From NCBI GenBank assembly GCA_015075635.1, contig JABTUA010000002.1:1116001-1180000 (forward strand): 64,000 nt of DNA, given 5' to 3'. Origin of the DNA: Polyangiaceae bacterium (GTDB lineage Bacteria; Myxococcota_A; Polyangia; Polyangiales; Polyangiaceae). The first letter of the stretch is position 1; every line of letters starts with the position of its first letter. Shown here piece after piece: positions 9,333 through 18,717 of the stretch. A program made the translations under genes and the position numbers. The notes beneath the pieces are model-generated. The model did no database searches. It saw only the letters and a list, made by a program, of their open reading frames with translations, and had not been told where the DNA came from.

Positions 9333-10781
9333 CTATCGCTTCAGCAGCCCCGTGATGCTCGGCGGCAGCACGCCGGCGAAGTACGCGCCGACCACGCCGC
9401 CGATCAGCACCAGGACCAGGAAGAACGCGATCAGCCCGCCCTTGCCGCCGGACTTGGGCGGCACCGGCATGGACAACGGCTGCTGCTGCTGAAACTGCGG
9501 CAGCGGACCCGACGGCGGCGAGTTCAGCACCACCGCCGACGACGGGCCCGATGACATCGGACCGGGCGCGCCGGACGGCGTGCGGTGCCGGCCGGAGAGC
9601 GTGTCGTCCTCCAGCGCAGCGAGGTTTCCCAGCTCGAACGACGCCGGGGACGCACCCGGCGCCGGGGTCGAGGCCGGGTCCAAACCGATCTGGCTCCCCC
9701 AGTCCGGCTGGCCGTCGAAGGACCCGATGTTGAGAGGCGCCGCGCCGATCTCCGCGCTGGAGCGGTCCGCGCTGTCGCCCCCTTGCAGCGAGGTGAACTC
9801 GAAGAGCGCCTCCTCGATCAGCGAGCCGATGATCGACTTCTTCTTGTCGCGCTGCTTGACGTCTTCGCGGCTCCTGACGATCGGCTCGACGAGCGCCGCA
9901 ATGTCGAAGGACGACACCGGGTGCCCGGAGTGGAAGAGCAGGTCGTTCAGATCGCGGCCGAGATCGCGCGCGCTCTGGTAGCGCTGAGCCGGATCCCGGG
10001 CGAGCGCCTTGGCCAGCACGCGGTCGAGCTCAGCGGTGGCGTGCGGGTGAAACTGCTTGATCGGCGGGATGCGCGCGGCCTGGACCTGGCGCACGGTGTC
10101 CAGGTCGCTGTCACCGAGAAAGAGGCGGCGCCCGGCCAGCATCTCCCACAAGATGATGCCGACGGCGAAGATGTCGGTGCGGTGGTCGATGGGCTGACCG
10201 AGGGCCGCCTCCGGCGACAGGTAGCTGAACTTGCCCTTGATGATGCCCGGCTCGCTCTTCTCGAGCTGGCTGTTCGCCTTGGCCAGGCCGAAGTCCACGA
10301 TCTTGACCTCGCCGTGGCGGGTGATGAGCACGTTCGGGGGCGACATGTCGCGGTGCACGATGCCGAGCGTGTGCCCGTGCCCGTCGCTGGCCTCGTGGGC
10401 GTAGGAGAGGCCTTCGCAGATGCGCAGGCAGATCAGCGCTGCCAGCTCCAGCGGGAAAGGCTTCCCGCCGCGGCGCGCCTGGTCGATGATCGCCTTGAGA
10501 TCGGCGCCATCGACGTACTCCATGACGATGAAGTAGGTGTTGTCGCCGACGCCGATGTCGAAGACCTGAACGCAGTTCGAATGGGAGAGGTGCGCGGAGA
10601 GGCGCGCCTCGTCCAGGAACATGCCGATGAACTGCTTCTTCTCCGACAGGTGCGGGAGCACGCGCTTGATGGCGACGGTCTTCTTGAACCCTTCGAGACC
10701 CGCGCTCTCCGCGCGGAACACCTCGGCCATGCCGCCGGATGCGATCTTCTCGAGGACTCGGTACCGTTGTTGTTGGGCCAT
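9333..10781 (-). CDS. Hanks-type Ser/Thr protein kinase with C-terminal membrane anchor
   Basis: Kinase domain at about residues 7-280: ASGGMAEVF Gly loop, VAIK lysine (K39), HRDMSPPN catalytic loop (D145) and DFG (D163). The catalytic-loop lysine of HRDLKxxN is replaced by Ser (S147), which I recall as usual for a myxobacterial kinase subgroup, so activity is still expected. A Ser/Pro/Gly-rich linker of about 150 residues leads to one hydrophobic helix near the C-terminus (IAFFLVLVLIGGVVGAYFAG), so the kinase faces the cytoplasm on a tail anchor. It is convergent with infC across 24 bases. Substrates are unknown. Confidence 0.9.
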   Translation of the reverse strand: MAQQQRYRVLEKIASGGMAEVFRAESAGLEGFKKTVAIKRVLPHLSEKKQFIGMFLDEARLSAHLSHSNCVQVFDIGVGDNTYFIVMEYVDGADLKAIIDQARRGGKPFPLELAALICLRICEGLSYAHEASDGHGHTLGIVHRDMSPPNVLITRHGEVKIVDFGLAKANSQLEKSEPGIIKGKFSYLSPEAALGQPIDHRTDIFAVGIILWEMLAGRRLFLGDSDLDTVRQVQAARIPPIKQFHPHATAELDRVLAKALARDPAQRYQSARDLGRDLNDLLFHSGHPVSSFDIAALVEPIVRSREDVKQRDKKKSIIGSLIEEALFEFTSLQGGDSADRSSAEIGAAPLNIGSFDGQPDWGSQIGLDPASTPAPGASPASFELGNLAALEDDTLSGRHRTPSGAPGPMSSGPSSAVVLNSPPSGPLPQFQQQQPLSMPVPPKSGGKGGLIAFFLVLVLIGGVVGAYFAGVLPPSITGLLKR

Positions 10782-10903
10782 CGCGGTGTGCAGCGTCGAG
10801 CACGAATACGCTCGAGTCCAAGCGCGAAAGGCAGCCTAGGCGCCCGCGGGAGCGGGGGTCAAGAACGAGGATCTTCGCTGAATTTCGGCGGAGTGCAACG
10901 ACT

Positions 10904-11695
10904 TCACGCTTTCGTCTCGCGAAAGCGCGCCAGGCGCCGGAGCAGATCCAGGTGCCCCTCCGGAACGGGGTCGAACTGCCCCGCCTCGAACAGGTTCCGG
11001 CTCGACGCGTCTTCTTTCATCGCCACGAGCGCGGCGACCAATCTGCGCCGCGTCGAGCCATCGACGCGCTGGCTCACGGCGATCACGTCGCCGGGGATAG
11101 GCCCGACCAGGAGCAGAACCCGAACGGCGCTCGGCGCGACTCCCTGCGCGAGCCACGGCGCCGAGGCGAGATTACCCGTCACCGGATCGAGCGCGACGTG
11201 GGTCGCCCCCACGTCGGCCGTCTCGTCGAGCACCGCCCGAGTCACCGCCTCGTGGGTGCCGAGCAGCGCTTCACTGGCGAACGCTTCGGCGAGGCGGATA
11301 CCCATCGAGCGCAAGTGCCAGCGGGGCACGAAGTAGCCCGAGGCGCTGTCCTTGGACACCCAGGCGGCCCGGGCGCCGCGGAGGTCCTCCGGTCGGGTGA
11401 AGCGCGACTCGGTCCTGGCGAACAGGGCGGAGTAGTAGCCAGCTCGCGCGGAGCGGTGGACGACGACCACGCTCTGGGCCGCGGACTCGTCCTCCAGGTC
11501 GATGGCCACCAGGGGTGGAGCCCAGACCACGTCGAGCTCGCCGGCGAGGGTGCCCGCCTTGAGGTCCGCGTAGCTGCCGAGCAGGCGGGGCTGAACGGAT
11601 AGCCCGGTGGCGCGGCCGAGCTTCTCGCAGAAGCGAGCGAGGGAGTCCGCGGTAGCCGACTCCGCGGAAACGGCGGCGAACTTGAGCGGGGACAC
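10904..11695 (-). CDS. PhnD-like periplasmic-binding-fold protein without signal peptide
   Basis: 263 residues resembling the phosphate/phosphonate-binding (PhnD/PBP2) fold: KFAAVSAES start, DVVWAPPL, DLRGARAAWVSKDSASG (the PhnD-type ligand loop), a FASEALLGTHEAVTRAVLD segment and GPIPGDVIAVS. No signal peptide or transporter genes are adjacent, so it may be a cytoplasmic binding or sensor protein rather than an ABC-transporter receptor. Start is GTG at 11695 with GGAG a few bases before. The ligand cannot be told from sequence. Confidence 0.7.
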   Translation of the reverse strand: MSPLKFAAVSAESATADSLARFCEKLGRATGLSVQPRLLGSYADLKAGTLAGELDVVWAPPLVAIDLEDESAAQSVVVVHRSARAGYYSALFARTESRFTRPEDLRGARAAWVSKDSASGYFVPRWHLRSMGIRLAEAFASEALLGTHEAVTRAVLDETADVGATHVALDPVTGNLASAPWLAQGVAPSAVRVLLLVGPIPGDVIAVSQRVDGSTRRRLVAALVAMKEDASSRNLFEAGQFDPVPEGHLDLLRRLARFRETKA

Positions 11696-11764
11696 CAGGG
11701 CTCCGTATGCCCCCGTTTGCCCGGGAAGTCACCCCACCCCGCGGACGGGCCACGAACTTGTGCT

Positions 11765-12091
11765 ATGAGCCAAGCCATGGCGTCCCACCACCACGACGAG
11801 ACCGACGGCGTCGTCGTCTCCCACCCTACGGAAGAACCGGAAGTGCTCGATGCCGACGAGCCGCGCACGCCGGGGTGGATGCCTCTGCTCGGCGGCGTGT
11901 TGTTCTTGAGCGCCGCGATCTTCTTCGTGGCCACCCAGCCCCCCGGCAAGACGACGGAGGAGCTCCAGCGCGCCGCCCAAGCGGCCGCCGAGGAAGCGAA
12001 GGCCAAGGCAGCGCCGCCCCCGGCACCTGCACCCGCCCCAGCGCCGATGCCGGCTCCGGGCGGGGCGCAGCCCATGCCCAAAGGCGGTTGA
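11765..12091 (+). CDS. Small single-pass membrane protein, unknown function
   Basis: About 108 residues: a His/Asp/Glu-rich N-terminus, one hydrophobic helix (GWMPLLGGVLFLSAAIFFVA) near the middle, a short Ala/Glu/Lys helix and a Pro-Ala repeat tail ending MPKGG. I recognise no family. Two in-frame ATGs (11765 and 11777) could start it. Codon usage is GC3-rich and normal for the window, which supports real coding. Confidence 0.55.
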   Translation: MSQAMASHHHDETDGVVVSHPTEEPEVLDADEPRTPGWMPLLGGVLFLSAAIFFVATQPPGKTTEELQRAAQAAAEEAKAKAAPPPAPAPAPAPMPAPGGAQPMPKGG

Positions 12092-12208
12092 GGCAGCTGA
12101 GCCCGCCGGTCGGCGGGCAAGAAACGAAAAGCAGCGGCGGTCGCCGGCGCGCGCACAGAAAGCGCTCGCATTCGGCGACGCCTCATGCAATATCCCGCGT
12201 CCCTTCCC

Positions 12209-12286
<78 letters not shown>

Positions 12287-12292
12287 TCGCGA

Positions 12293-14515
12293 TCAGTGCT
12301 GAAGCGCGCTGGTCGCCTCGTCGGCGCGGGGGAACACGGGCGAGCGGACCAGGTGGTTGAGCAGCTCCAGCGTGCGGGTGCGTTGAGCGTCTGCCAGGTC
12401 TTCCCAGTCCGGATCCGACGCGCTCAGGTCGTAGAGCTCGGGCACGCCGCTCTCGAGCTGCACCACCAGCTTCGAGGTTCCAGCGGGGTCGATCACGCCG
12501 AGTCTCCGCGCTGAATCGTGGGTCCCGCTGTGCGCCAGGAGCGGGCGCCGTCGCTTGGGAGCTCCGGGCAGTAGGCGCGCGAGCAGGTCCTCGCCGTGAT
12601 AACCCCGCATCGAGACCTCGGGCTCGAACCAGCGCGCCAGCGTAGGAGCGAGATCGACGAGCGACACCGGCGTGTCCACGACCCGGGGGGCGAGACCGGG
12701 GACTCGCAGCGCCAGCGGGACGCGCAGCAAGACGTCCCAGAGGAAGATCGAGTGCACCCAGAAACCTTCCCGGCCGACCCCCTCGCCGTGGTCCGAGAGA
12801 AAGACCACGATGGTGTCGTCGGCGAGGCCCAGCTGGTCCAGGCCGCGTAGAAAGCGTCCGAATTCGGCGTCGATGCCGCGCGCCACCACCGCGTATCGGA
12901 GCATCCCGGCACCCTCGGGCATGTCGTAGGTGCGAGCCATCTCCGCCACTCGCCTGTCGCTGAGCTCGCGCCAGTTGTGCAGGTCGAAGTGGAAGCTCCA
13001 GAGCAGGAACTTCTTGTCCTTGTTCTGCTTCATCCACTCGAGTGAGCGATCGACGACGCGGTCGGAGGCGGGTTGGTCGGCTCCGTATCCCCACACGTCC
13101 ATCCGCACCGGCGCGAAGTCCTTCACGCCCAGCCGCTCGTCGAACCCGAACGCCGGCGCCTCCTTGTCCAGAAACTCGTGGGCCGATTGAGGGATCACCA
13201 AGCCGCGATGCCAGCCACGGCGGCGCGCCACCTCCAGGAAGTCGTTCTGCCCCTCCGGTCTGGCCAGGAGGGAGCCGCTGGTGATCGCCGGCAGCGAGCG
13301 CAGCGTGTCGGAGCCGGTGGCGTAGGCGCGGGTGAAGGACACGCTGCTCCGCAGGAACTCACTGACGTTGGGCATGACCTTGGGATCGGAGGCCACGTCG
13401 TACCGCAGCGTGTCTACGTAGAAGATCGCGACGTTCGGCTGTGGGATGCTTCTGCGCATCGCCGCGAGCGCTGCGCGCTCGGCCGGCGTCTCCGGCGGCG
13501 CCGCGTTCCAGATCGGATCGAGGGTCGTGCTCTCGATGTCGTAGTCCTCCTTCAGCCGAGCGATGCCGGAGGCTGAGCTGCCTCGCCACCCCGCCGGATC
13601 GGTCAGGTAGCTCTCCAGGGACTGGGCTCTGGAGAGCAGGCGCCCGGCGTAGATGGGTTCGACCCAGACGCCGCGCAGCTCGCGCTCCATCCAAGCTCTG
13701 GCTCCGCTCGCGGCTACCAGCACGAGCAGACACCCGAACGCCGCGACGGCGGCTGCCCGGACGCCCCAGCGCGGCAACCAGAGGGCTACGATCGAGAACG
13801 CCGCGAGCAGCAGCACCGCGGCCACCACCTCCAGCATCGTGTGCAGCCGGGCGTAGAGCGCCACGTACACCCGGAGATCGACCTGGGTGACGAGCACGGC
13901 GGCGACCGCCAAGAGCAGCGCGAACAGCGTGGGCCCGGCGCGGCGGCCGCTCTTGAAGCGACGTAGGGCGACGCTCAGAGAGAGGGCGAGCAGCGCTGCG
14001 CCGACTCCGACGCCGAGCATCAGCGCCCACGGCCCATGGCGCGCCATCTCCGTGGTCCGGACTCGGGCGCCGCCAAAGACCCAGAAGGCAGTGCCCGAGG
14101 AGAGCCCTGCTGCGGCGAGCCCGGCGAGGAGCGTTCGCAGCGCCAGCGCCAGGCGGGGGCGGCGTTCGGCGACGCGCCGGTGAAGCGCGTCCTCCAGCCC
14201 GATGAGCACGTGGGCGAAGCAGCCGGCCAACGCGGCCGCAGCCGAGTACAGAGCCAGCGCGGCGACGCAGTGGCCGAGGTCGGGGCTTCGTGCCCCGAGC
14301 GCTCGCCAGGTGACGTCGATCCCCGCGAACGCCAGGCCGACCAGGACGCAGATGCAGGCGGTGAGAAGCAGCGCGTCCACCTGCCGGGCGAGCACCGCGC
14401 GGCGTGCCAGCGCGCGATCGCGGGTCGCCGACGCCCGAGTGGAGTCGGGCTCTTCCGGTGCGCCCGCGAGACGCGGCAACGCGCGCGCACCGTCTGAGTA
14501 CGAGGAGTCCGGCAA
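12293..14515 (-). CDS. Membrane-bound sulfatase-fold (alkaline phosphatase superfamily) protein
   Basis: 740 residues. The N-terminal ~320 residues contain about six hydrophobic segments. The rest is a sulfatase/phosphoglycerol-transferase-like domain: NVAIFYVDTLRYD at the first metal site, TGSDTLRSLPAITSG where the nucleophile sits, a central FHFDLHNW, and VVFLSDHGEGVG plus VHSIFLWD for the second metal site. The nucleophile position appears to hold Thr or Ser rather than the Cys of true sulfatases, so a phospho-transfer role like LtaS or phosphoethanolamine transferases is possible. The product probably acts on envelope lipids or glycans; this is inference. Confidence 0.8.
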   Translation of the reverse strand: MPDSSYSDGARALPRLAGAPEEPDSTRASATRDRALARRAVLARQVDALLLTACICVLVGLAFAGIDVTWRALGARSPDLGHCVAALALYSAAAALAGCFAHVLIGLEDALHRRVAERRPRLALALRTLLAGLAAAGLSSGTAFWVFGGARVRTTEMARHGPWALMLGVGVGAALLALSLSVALRRFKSGRRAGPTLFALLLAVAAVLVTQVDLRVYVALYARLHTMLEVVAAVLLLAAFSIVALWLPRWGVRAAAVAAFGCLLVLVAASGARAWMERELRGVWVEPIYAGRLLSRAQSLESYLTDPAGWRGSSASGIARLKEDYDIESTTLDPIWNAAPPETPAERAALAAMRRSIPQPNVAIFYVDTLRYDVASDPKVMPNVSEFLRSSVSFTRAYATGSDTLRSLPAITSGSLLARPEGQNDFLEVARRRGWHRGLVIPQSAHEFLDKEAPAFGFDERLGVKDFAPVRMDVWGYGADQPASDRVVDRSLEWMKQNKDKKFLLWSFHFDLHNWRELSDRRVAEMARTYDMPEGAGMLRYAVVARGIDAEFGRFLRGLDQLGLADDTIVVFLSDHGEGVGREGFWVHSIFLWDVLLRVPLALRVPGLAPRVVDTPVSLVDLAPTLARWFEPEVSMRGYHGEDLLARLLPGAPKRRRPLLAHSGTHDSARRLGVIDPAGTSKLVVQLESGVPELYDLSASDPDWEDLADAQRTRTLELLNHLVRSPVFPRADEATSALQH

Positions 14516-14560
14516 GGGCCCAGGATAGGCGGACTCATGCGTGCGTAGAAGCCTCCCCGG

Positions 14561-15901
14561 TCAAGCTTGTTCGTCGCCTGGAGCGCCGGGCGGTGGCGGC
14601 GGCCCATCGCCCACCGGTTCGTTCGGCGGCGGCTCCTGAGCGGCCGCTGCTTCCGTTCCCGCCGCGGGAGGGATCGGAGCCGACGCCTCCGCTGGCCCCT
14701 GCCGCGCGCCGCGACGGACGAGCGGGAAGCCGACGGCGAACACCAGGATCGAGGTGAACACCGCGGCGAACACCACCGTGGGCAGCTGCTCGGTGGAAGG
14801 CACGCCCGCAGCGGCGGGCAGCGTCGCCAGCACGCCCGCCGCCATGCCGCGCGGCAGAGAAACCATGACCAGCTTGCGGTCGGCGGGGCCGAAATCGGTC
14901 CCGACCATGGCGGCATGCACGGCGGGCACGCGCGCTGCGAGCATCGTGGCGCCCAGCAAGATACCGAAGGCGATCAGGCCTAAGGGAGGCCCCAGCATCG
15001 CCCCGATGAACGTGAAGAAGAACGACTTGATGATGAAGGTCATCTGGGTGTGGAAGCCTCGAACGTCTCGCCCGAGCCCGCGCTGATCCGTCAGGCCGAC
15101 CTTGGCGCTGATCCCCTTGGCGTTGCCGACGATGACCGCGAAGGCGAGGATGCCGAGCGCCGCGCTGCCTCCCGCGTGATCGATCGCCACGTACAGCACG
15201 ATCAACGACGAGAGCGTGATCGGGTAGGCGTGCTCGCTGTCGCGCAGGAATCGCAGCACCAAGAGCCAGGCGGCGCCCGAGACGGCTCCCATCCCAGCGC
15301 CGATCGCGAACGAGGTCAGGAGCGCGGCCGCCGGTGACTGCCCGGGCAAGGCGCTGGCGGCCAGGATGTCGATGAGGGCGCTGGCACCGACGACGCAAAA
15401 AGCGTCGGTGAAGGCCGACTCCAGCCCGACCAGGCTGGCGACGCGGGGGGCCACCTTCGCCTGCTGCATGGCAGGCATGATTATGATCGAGCTCGAGCCA
15501 CCGAGGATCGCCCCGAGCAGGAGCCCGTGAGTCCAGCTCCACGTGCCCGGCAGCACTCCCACCAGGCGCGCGCCCATGCTGAGAAGGGTGACGGCCGCTA
15601 CGGCGAGCCCGAAGCTCACGAGCGCGAGGAGCGCCGAGCGCGGCGCCGCGCGAGACACGTCCCCCAGGTCGAGCTTGCTCCCCCCTTCGAACAAGACCAC
15701 GACCAGCGTCAGCGCGGCGAAGTAGGGCGCGATGTTGGTGAGCTGCTCGCGCGTGACGAAGTGCAGGATCGGACCCAGGAGGATACCGACCAAGATCAGC
15801 CAGATGACGTCCGGTACGCTGGTCCGGCGGAATACTGCCTCGCCCGCGGCACCGATCAGGAAGATCCCGGCGACGGCCAGAAGGAACGAAGCAACTCCCA
15901 T
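14561..15901 (-). CDS. Cation/proton antiporter (CPA family)
   Basis: 446 residues with about 12 hydrophobic segments typical of Na+/H+ or K+/H+ exchangers: VIWLILVGILLGPI at the start, ALTLVVVLFEGG, GAILGGSSSIII, GLESAFTDAFCVVGAS and LGILAFAVIVGNAKG. The acidic pair in the ESAFTDA segment sits where CPA antiporters bind the ion. The soluble C-terminal tail is short and Pro-rich, with no TrkA-N domain, so no nucleotide gating is evident. Start ATG at 15901. Ion specificity cannot be told. Confidence 0.87.
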   Translation of the reverse strand: MGVASFLLAVAGIFLIGAAGEAVFRRTSVPDVIWLILVGILLGPILHFVTREQLTNIAPYFAALTLVVVLFEGGSKLDLGDVSRAAPRSALLALVSFGLAVAAVTLLSMGARLVGVLPGTWSWTHGLLLGAILGGSSSIIIMPAMQQAKVAPRVASLVGLESAFTDAFCVVGASALIDILAASALPGQSPAAALLTSFAIGAGMGAVSGAAWLLVLRFLRDSEHAYPITLSSLIVLYVAIDHAGGSAALGILAFAVIVGNAKGISAKVGLTDQRGLGRDVRGFHTQMTFIIKSFFFTFIGAMLGPPLGLIAFGILLGATMLAARVPAVHAAMVGTDFGPADRKLVMVSLPRGMAAGVLATLPAAAGVPSTEQLPTVVFAAVFTSILVFAVGFPLVRRGARQGPAEASAPIPPAAGTEAAAAQEPPPNEPVGDGPPPPPGAPGDEQA

Positions 15902-15950
15902 GCGCAGCGATTGTCACCCAGACCGAGACGTACGGCCAGCAGACGTTGGC

Positions 15951-17240
15951 TCAGCGCGCGGCGCACCACTCCGTCAGCCGCGAGAGCCCCTCGACGAGAC
16001 GAGGGGCCTGCTGGGCGACGAACCCCTCGTCGAGCTCGGACTCGGGCTCGAGCGCTCGGGCCGCGACGAGTGCCAGAGCTCCGTCGAAGTCCACGTAGGC
16101 CAAGCGCGCGGTGAGCTCTTCCGGCGGGCGTCCGAAGGCCAGACCCGGAAGCAGGGCCACGCCCGTCTCCAGGAGCAGCCGCTCGCACAGCTCCGTGCTG
16201 GTTTCGATCCCTCGCTCGCGAAGCCTCTGCCGGAGCGGGCCGAAGTCCGGAAACACGTAGAACCCTCCACACGGCTCGGCCACCTCGGCGCCGGCGCGCA
16301 CGAGCTCGCGATGGACGAGCGCACCGAAAGCGCGGAGCACTCGCCGAGCGCTACGGAGGTACTGCTGGATTTCGGCTCCGACCTCGAAGGCGGTGACGGC
16401 CGCGTATTGGATCGGCGCGCTCGTCGAGGTGAAGGTTTCGCTCGCTACCGCCGCCATCGCCTCTCGAAGCCAGGCCAGGGTCGGCGGGAACGCGAAGGTG
16501 CCCAGTCGCCAGCCTCCAGCACCGCACCACTTGCTGAGACCGCTGCTGACGATGGTGCCCTCCGGGTAGAAGCGCGCCACGGATTCGTGGAGTCCCTGGT
16601 GGTGCAGCTCGCCGTAGATTTCGTCGCTCAGGAGCAGCGCGCGGTAGCGCCGGGCGACGGCGGCCAGCTCCTCCAGGCGACCGACGTCGTAGGTCTGTCC
16701 CGTGGGGTTCGCGGGGTAGTTCAGCACCACCAGCCGCGGCTTCTCCGGTTCGTCGCGGCAAACTCGATCGAGCTCGGCGGGCGTGAGCGGCCAGCCGTCC
16801 TCCGCGGTGGTGGGTACCCAGCGGATCGGGCGCCCGACGATCTGCGCCTGCGGCGCGTAAGACACCCAGCTCGGCGTCGGGATGACGAGGTCGCCGTAGA
16901 AGGTGAGCTGCAGAAGGAACATCAGCTCCTTCGACCCTGGGCCGACCAAGATGTCCTGGGCCGTGCGCTCGACGCCGCGCAGGCAGTAGTAGCGCGCCAC
17001 TGCCTCGCGCAGCGCCGGCAGTCCCTCCACCGGCAGGTAGTCTTTCACCGGCGCGTGCTCCCGCAGCGCTGCGACGACGGGAGCGGGCACGGGGAACGGG
17101 CTCTGGCCGAGGCCGAAGCGATAGATGCGGTGTCCGGCGGCGGCGAGCTCTCGGCTGCGGGCGTCGATGGCGATCGTCGGCGAGCGCCCCAGGCCCCAGA
17201 CATTGAGGTTCAGGTGAACCCCCGGCTTGCTCCCGTCCAT
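15951..17240 (-). CDS. Class I/II pyridoxal-phosphate aminotransferase
   Basis: About 429 residues with the fold-type I aminotransferase pattern: GLGQSPFPVP near the N-terminus, DYLPVEGLPALREAVARYY, VLNYPANPTGQTY, LLSDEIYGELHH (PLP-contacting Asp and Tyr) and the PLP lysine in SSGLSKWCGAGGWRLG. I chose ATG 17240, with GGGAG 7 bases upstream and only 4 bases after the stop of the aminomutase gene, rather than the long upstream extension. Third gene of a leftward operon with the GNAT/nitrilase fusion and the KamA-like protein. It may transaminate the amino acid that the aminomutase uses or forms; the substrate is unproven. Confidence 0.9.
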   Translation of the reverse strand: MDGSKPGVHLNLNVWGLGRSPTIAIDARSRELAAAGHRIYRFGLGQSPFPVPAPVVAALREHAPVKDYLPVEGLPALREAVARYYCLRGVERTAQDILVGPGSKELMFLLQLTFYGDLVIPTPSWVSYAPQAQIVGRPIRWVPTTAEDGWPLTPAELDRVCRDEPEKPRLVVLNYPANPTGQTYDVGRLEELAAVARRYRALLLSDEIYGELHHQGLHESVARFYPEGTIVSSGLSKWCGAGGWRLGTFAFPPTLAWLREAMAAVASETFTSTSAPIQYAAVTAFEVGAEIQQYLRSARRVLRAFGALVHRELVRAGAEVAEPCGGFYVFPDFGPLRQRLRERGIETSTELCERLLLETGVALLPGLAFGRPPEELTARLAYVDFDGALALVAARALEPESELDEGFVAQQAPRLVEGLSRLTEWCAAR

Positions 17241-17244
17241 CGGC

Positions 17245-18651
17245 TCACTCCCACTCCACGTGACCGAACACCACCGATCGCCGCCGATCGGGGACGCTAT
17301 CACCCCAGGCCTGCTGGCGGTGAGTGCGGCGGATCTTGCGCAACTCCGACTCGAAGAAGAACTTCGACACGCCAAAAGCCGGCACGAGCTGGTCGAGCCA
17401 GGTCGCATCCGGGTCGAAGCGCGCGAAGAACGGCTTGCCCACCCAGTCGGGGTCGCGCGCCTGGAGGAACTTCAGCACGAAGACCTGCTCGCCCTGGACC
17501 TCCGCGACCCCATCGACCAGCACCTTTCCAGGGGTGGCGCTCATGGAGGGCCCGCGCACCGTGCGCGCTAGGCCGGAGACCAGGCGAAAAGCCTGATTGA
17601 AGATCTCGAGGCTCTTGGCGAGCGGCACCTCGAAGTAGTTCTTGGGCCCAGTGTCGCGCTCCACGAACATGTAATACGGCACCGCCCCGAGCTGGACCTG
17701 CAAGCGCCACATGTTGGCCCAGGTCCGGACCTTGTCGTTGACGTGACGCACGATCGGCGCCTGGCAGCGCACTACCGCGCCCGCTCGGCGCACGCGCTGA
17801 ATCGCGGCTTGGGCGACCGGCGTCTCCAGCTCCCGCGGGTGAGTGTAGTGCCCCATGAGCGCGATGTGTCGGCCGGCGGCTCGCACCTCTTCGAACAACC
17901 GCAACAGGTCGTCGGCGTCCGGATCTGTGACGAAGCGGTACGGCCAATACCCGAGTGCCTTGGTCCCGATGCGGATGGAGGTGATGTGCTCGAGCTCTGG
18001 CGCGAGCAGGGGCTCCACGTAGCGGCGAAGCACCGAGGTCTTCATGATCAGAGGGTCACCACCCGTGAGGAGCACGCTCGAAACCTCTCGGTGTGCGAGC
18101 AAGTACGCGACCAGCCCCTCGACCTCCCGGCTCGCGAACTTCAGCTCGTCGATGCCGACGAACTGCGCCCAGCGAAAGCAATACGTGCAGTACGCATGAC
18201 AAGTCTGGCCCTGACTGGGGAAGAACAGCACGGTCTCACGGTATTTGTGCTGCAAGCCCCGCAACGGCCGGCCGCCGACGCGCGGCACGTTCAGCTCGAT
18301 CTGGCCCGCCGGGTGGGGATTCAACGAGCGCTGGATGCGACGCGCAGCAGCCTCGATCTGAGCCTCCGGTGCCCCCTTCCGCACCAGCTCGAGCATGCTC
18401 CGGAGCGCCTCCGGGTCGAGCATCCCCGGCTGCGGGAACGTCAGCTGGAAGATCGGATCGTCCGGGACCTTGCTCCAATCGATGAGCTCTTCGGCCACGT
18501 ACTCGTTCACGCGGAACGGTAGGACCGCGGACACCGCCTTCATCTCCAGGCGTTGCTCCGCGCTCAGCCGCGCGAGCTCCGGCATTCGATCGATGTCGCC
18601 GCGCTGCAACGCGCGGTACTTGCGAGCGCGGATTCGGGCTCGGCCAGCCAT
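17245..18651 (-). CDS. KamA-family radical SAM amino acid 2,3-aminomutase
   Basis: 468 residues with the radical SAM cluster motif CHAYCTYC (C151, C155, C158), VLLTGGDPL for SAM binding, and a C-terminal SATPGKVLVDG whose Lys (K376) matches the PLP lysine of lysine 2,3-aminomutase. In my alignment the two Asp that hold the substrate epsilon-amine in lysine aminomutase (D293, D330) fall on R332 and S369 here. From memory, glutamate 2,3-aminomutase has Lys and Asn at these places. So the substrate is probably not lysine; glutamate or another acidic amino acid is a better guess. The product would be a beta-amino acid. Next to a GNAT/nitrilase fusion upstream and an aminotransferase downstream. 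Confidence 0.88.
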   Translation of the reverse strand: MAGRARIRARKYRALQRGDIDRMPELARLSAEQRLEMKAVSAVLPFRVNEYVAEELIDWSKVPDDPIFQLTFPQPGMLDPEALRSMLELVRKGAPEAQIEAAARRIQRSLNPHPAGQIELNVPRVGGRPLRGLQHKYRETVLFFPSQGQTCHAYCTYCFRWAQFVGIDELKFASREVEGLVAYLLAHREVSSVLLTGGDPLIMKTSVLRRYVEPLLAPELEHITSIRIGTKALGYWPYRFVTDPDADDLLRLFEEVRAAGRHIALMGHYTHPRELETPVAQAAIQRVRRAGAVVRCQAPIVRHVNDKVRTWANMWRLQVQLGAVPYYMFVERDTGPKNYFEVPLAKSLEIFNQAFRLVSGLARTVRGPSMSATPGKVLVDGVAEVQGEQVFVLKFLQARDPDWVGKPFFARFDPDATWLDQLVPAFGVSKFFFESELRKIRRTHRQQAWGDSVPDRRRSVVFGHVEWE

Positions 18652-18717
18652 CTCTCACCCAATGACACGCGCTCCTGGTGCTGTCAAAGCACCAGCCTCG
18701 GAAGATGGACGCAATGC

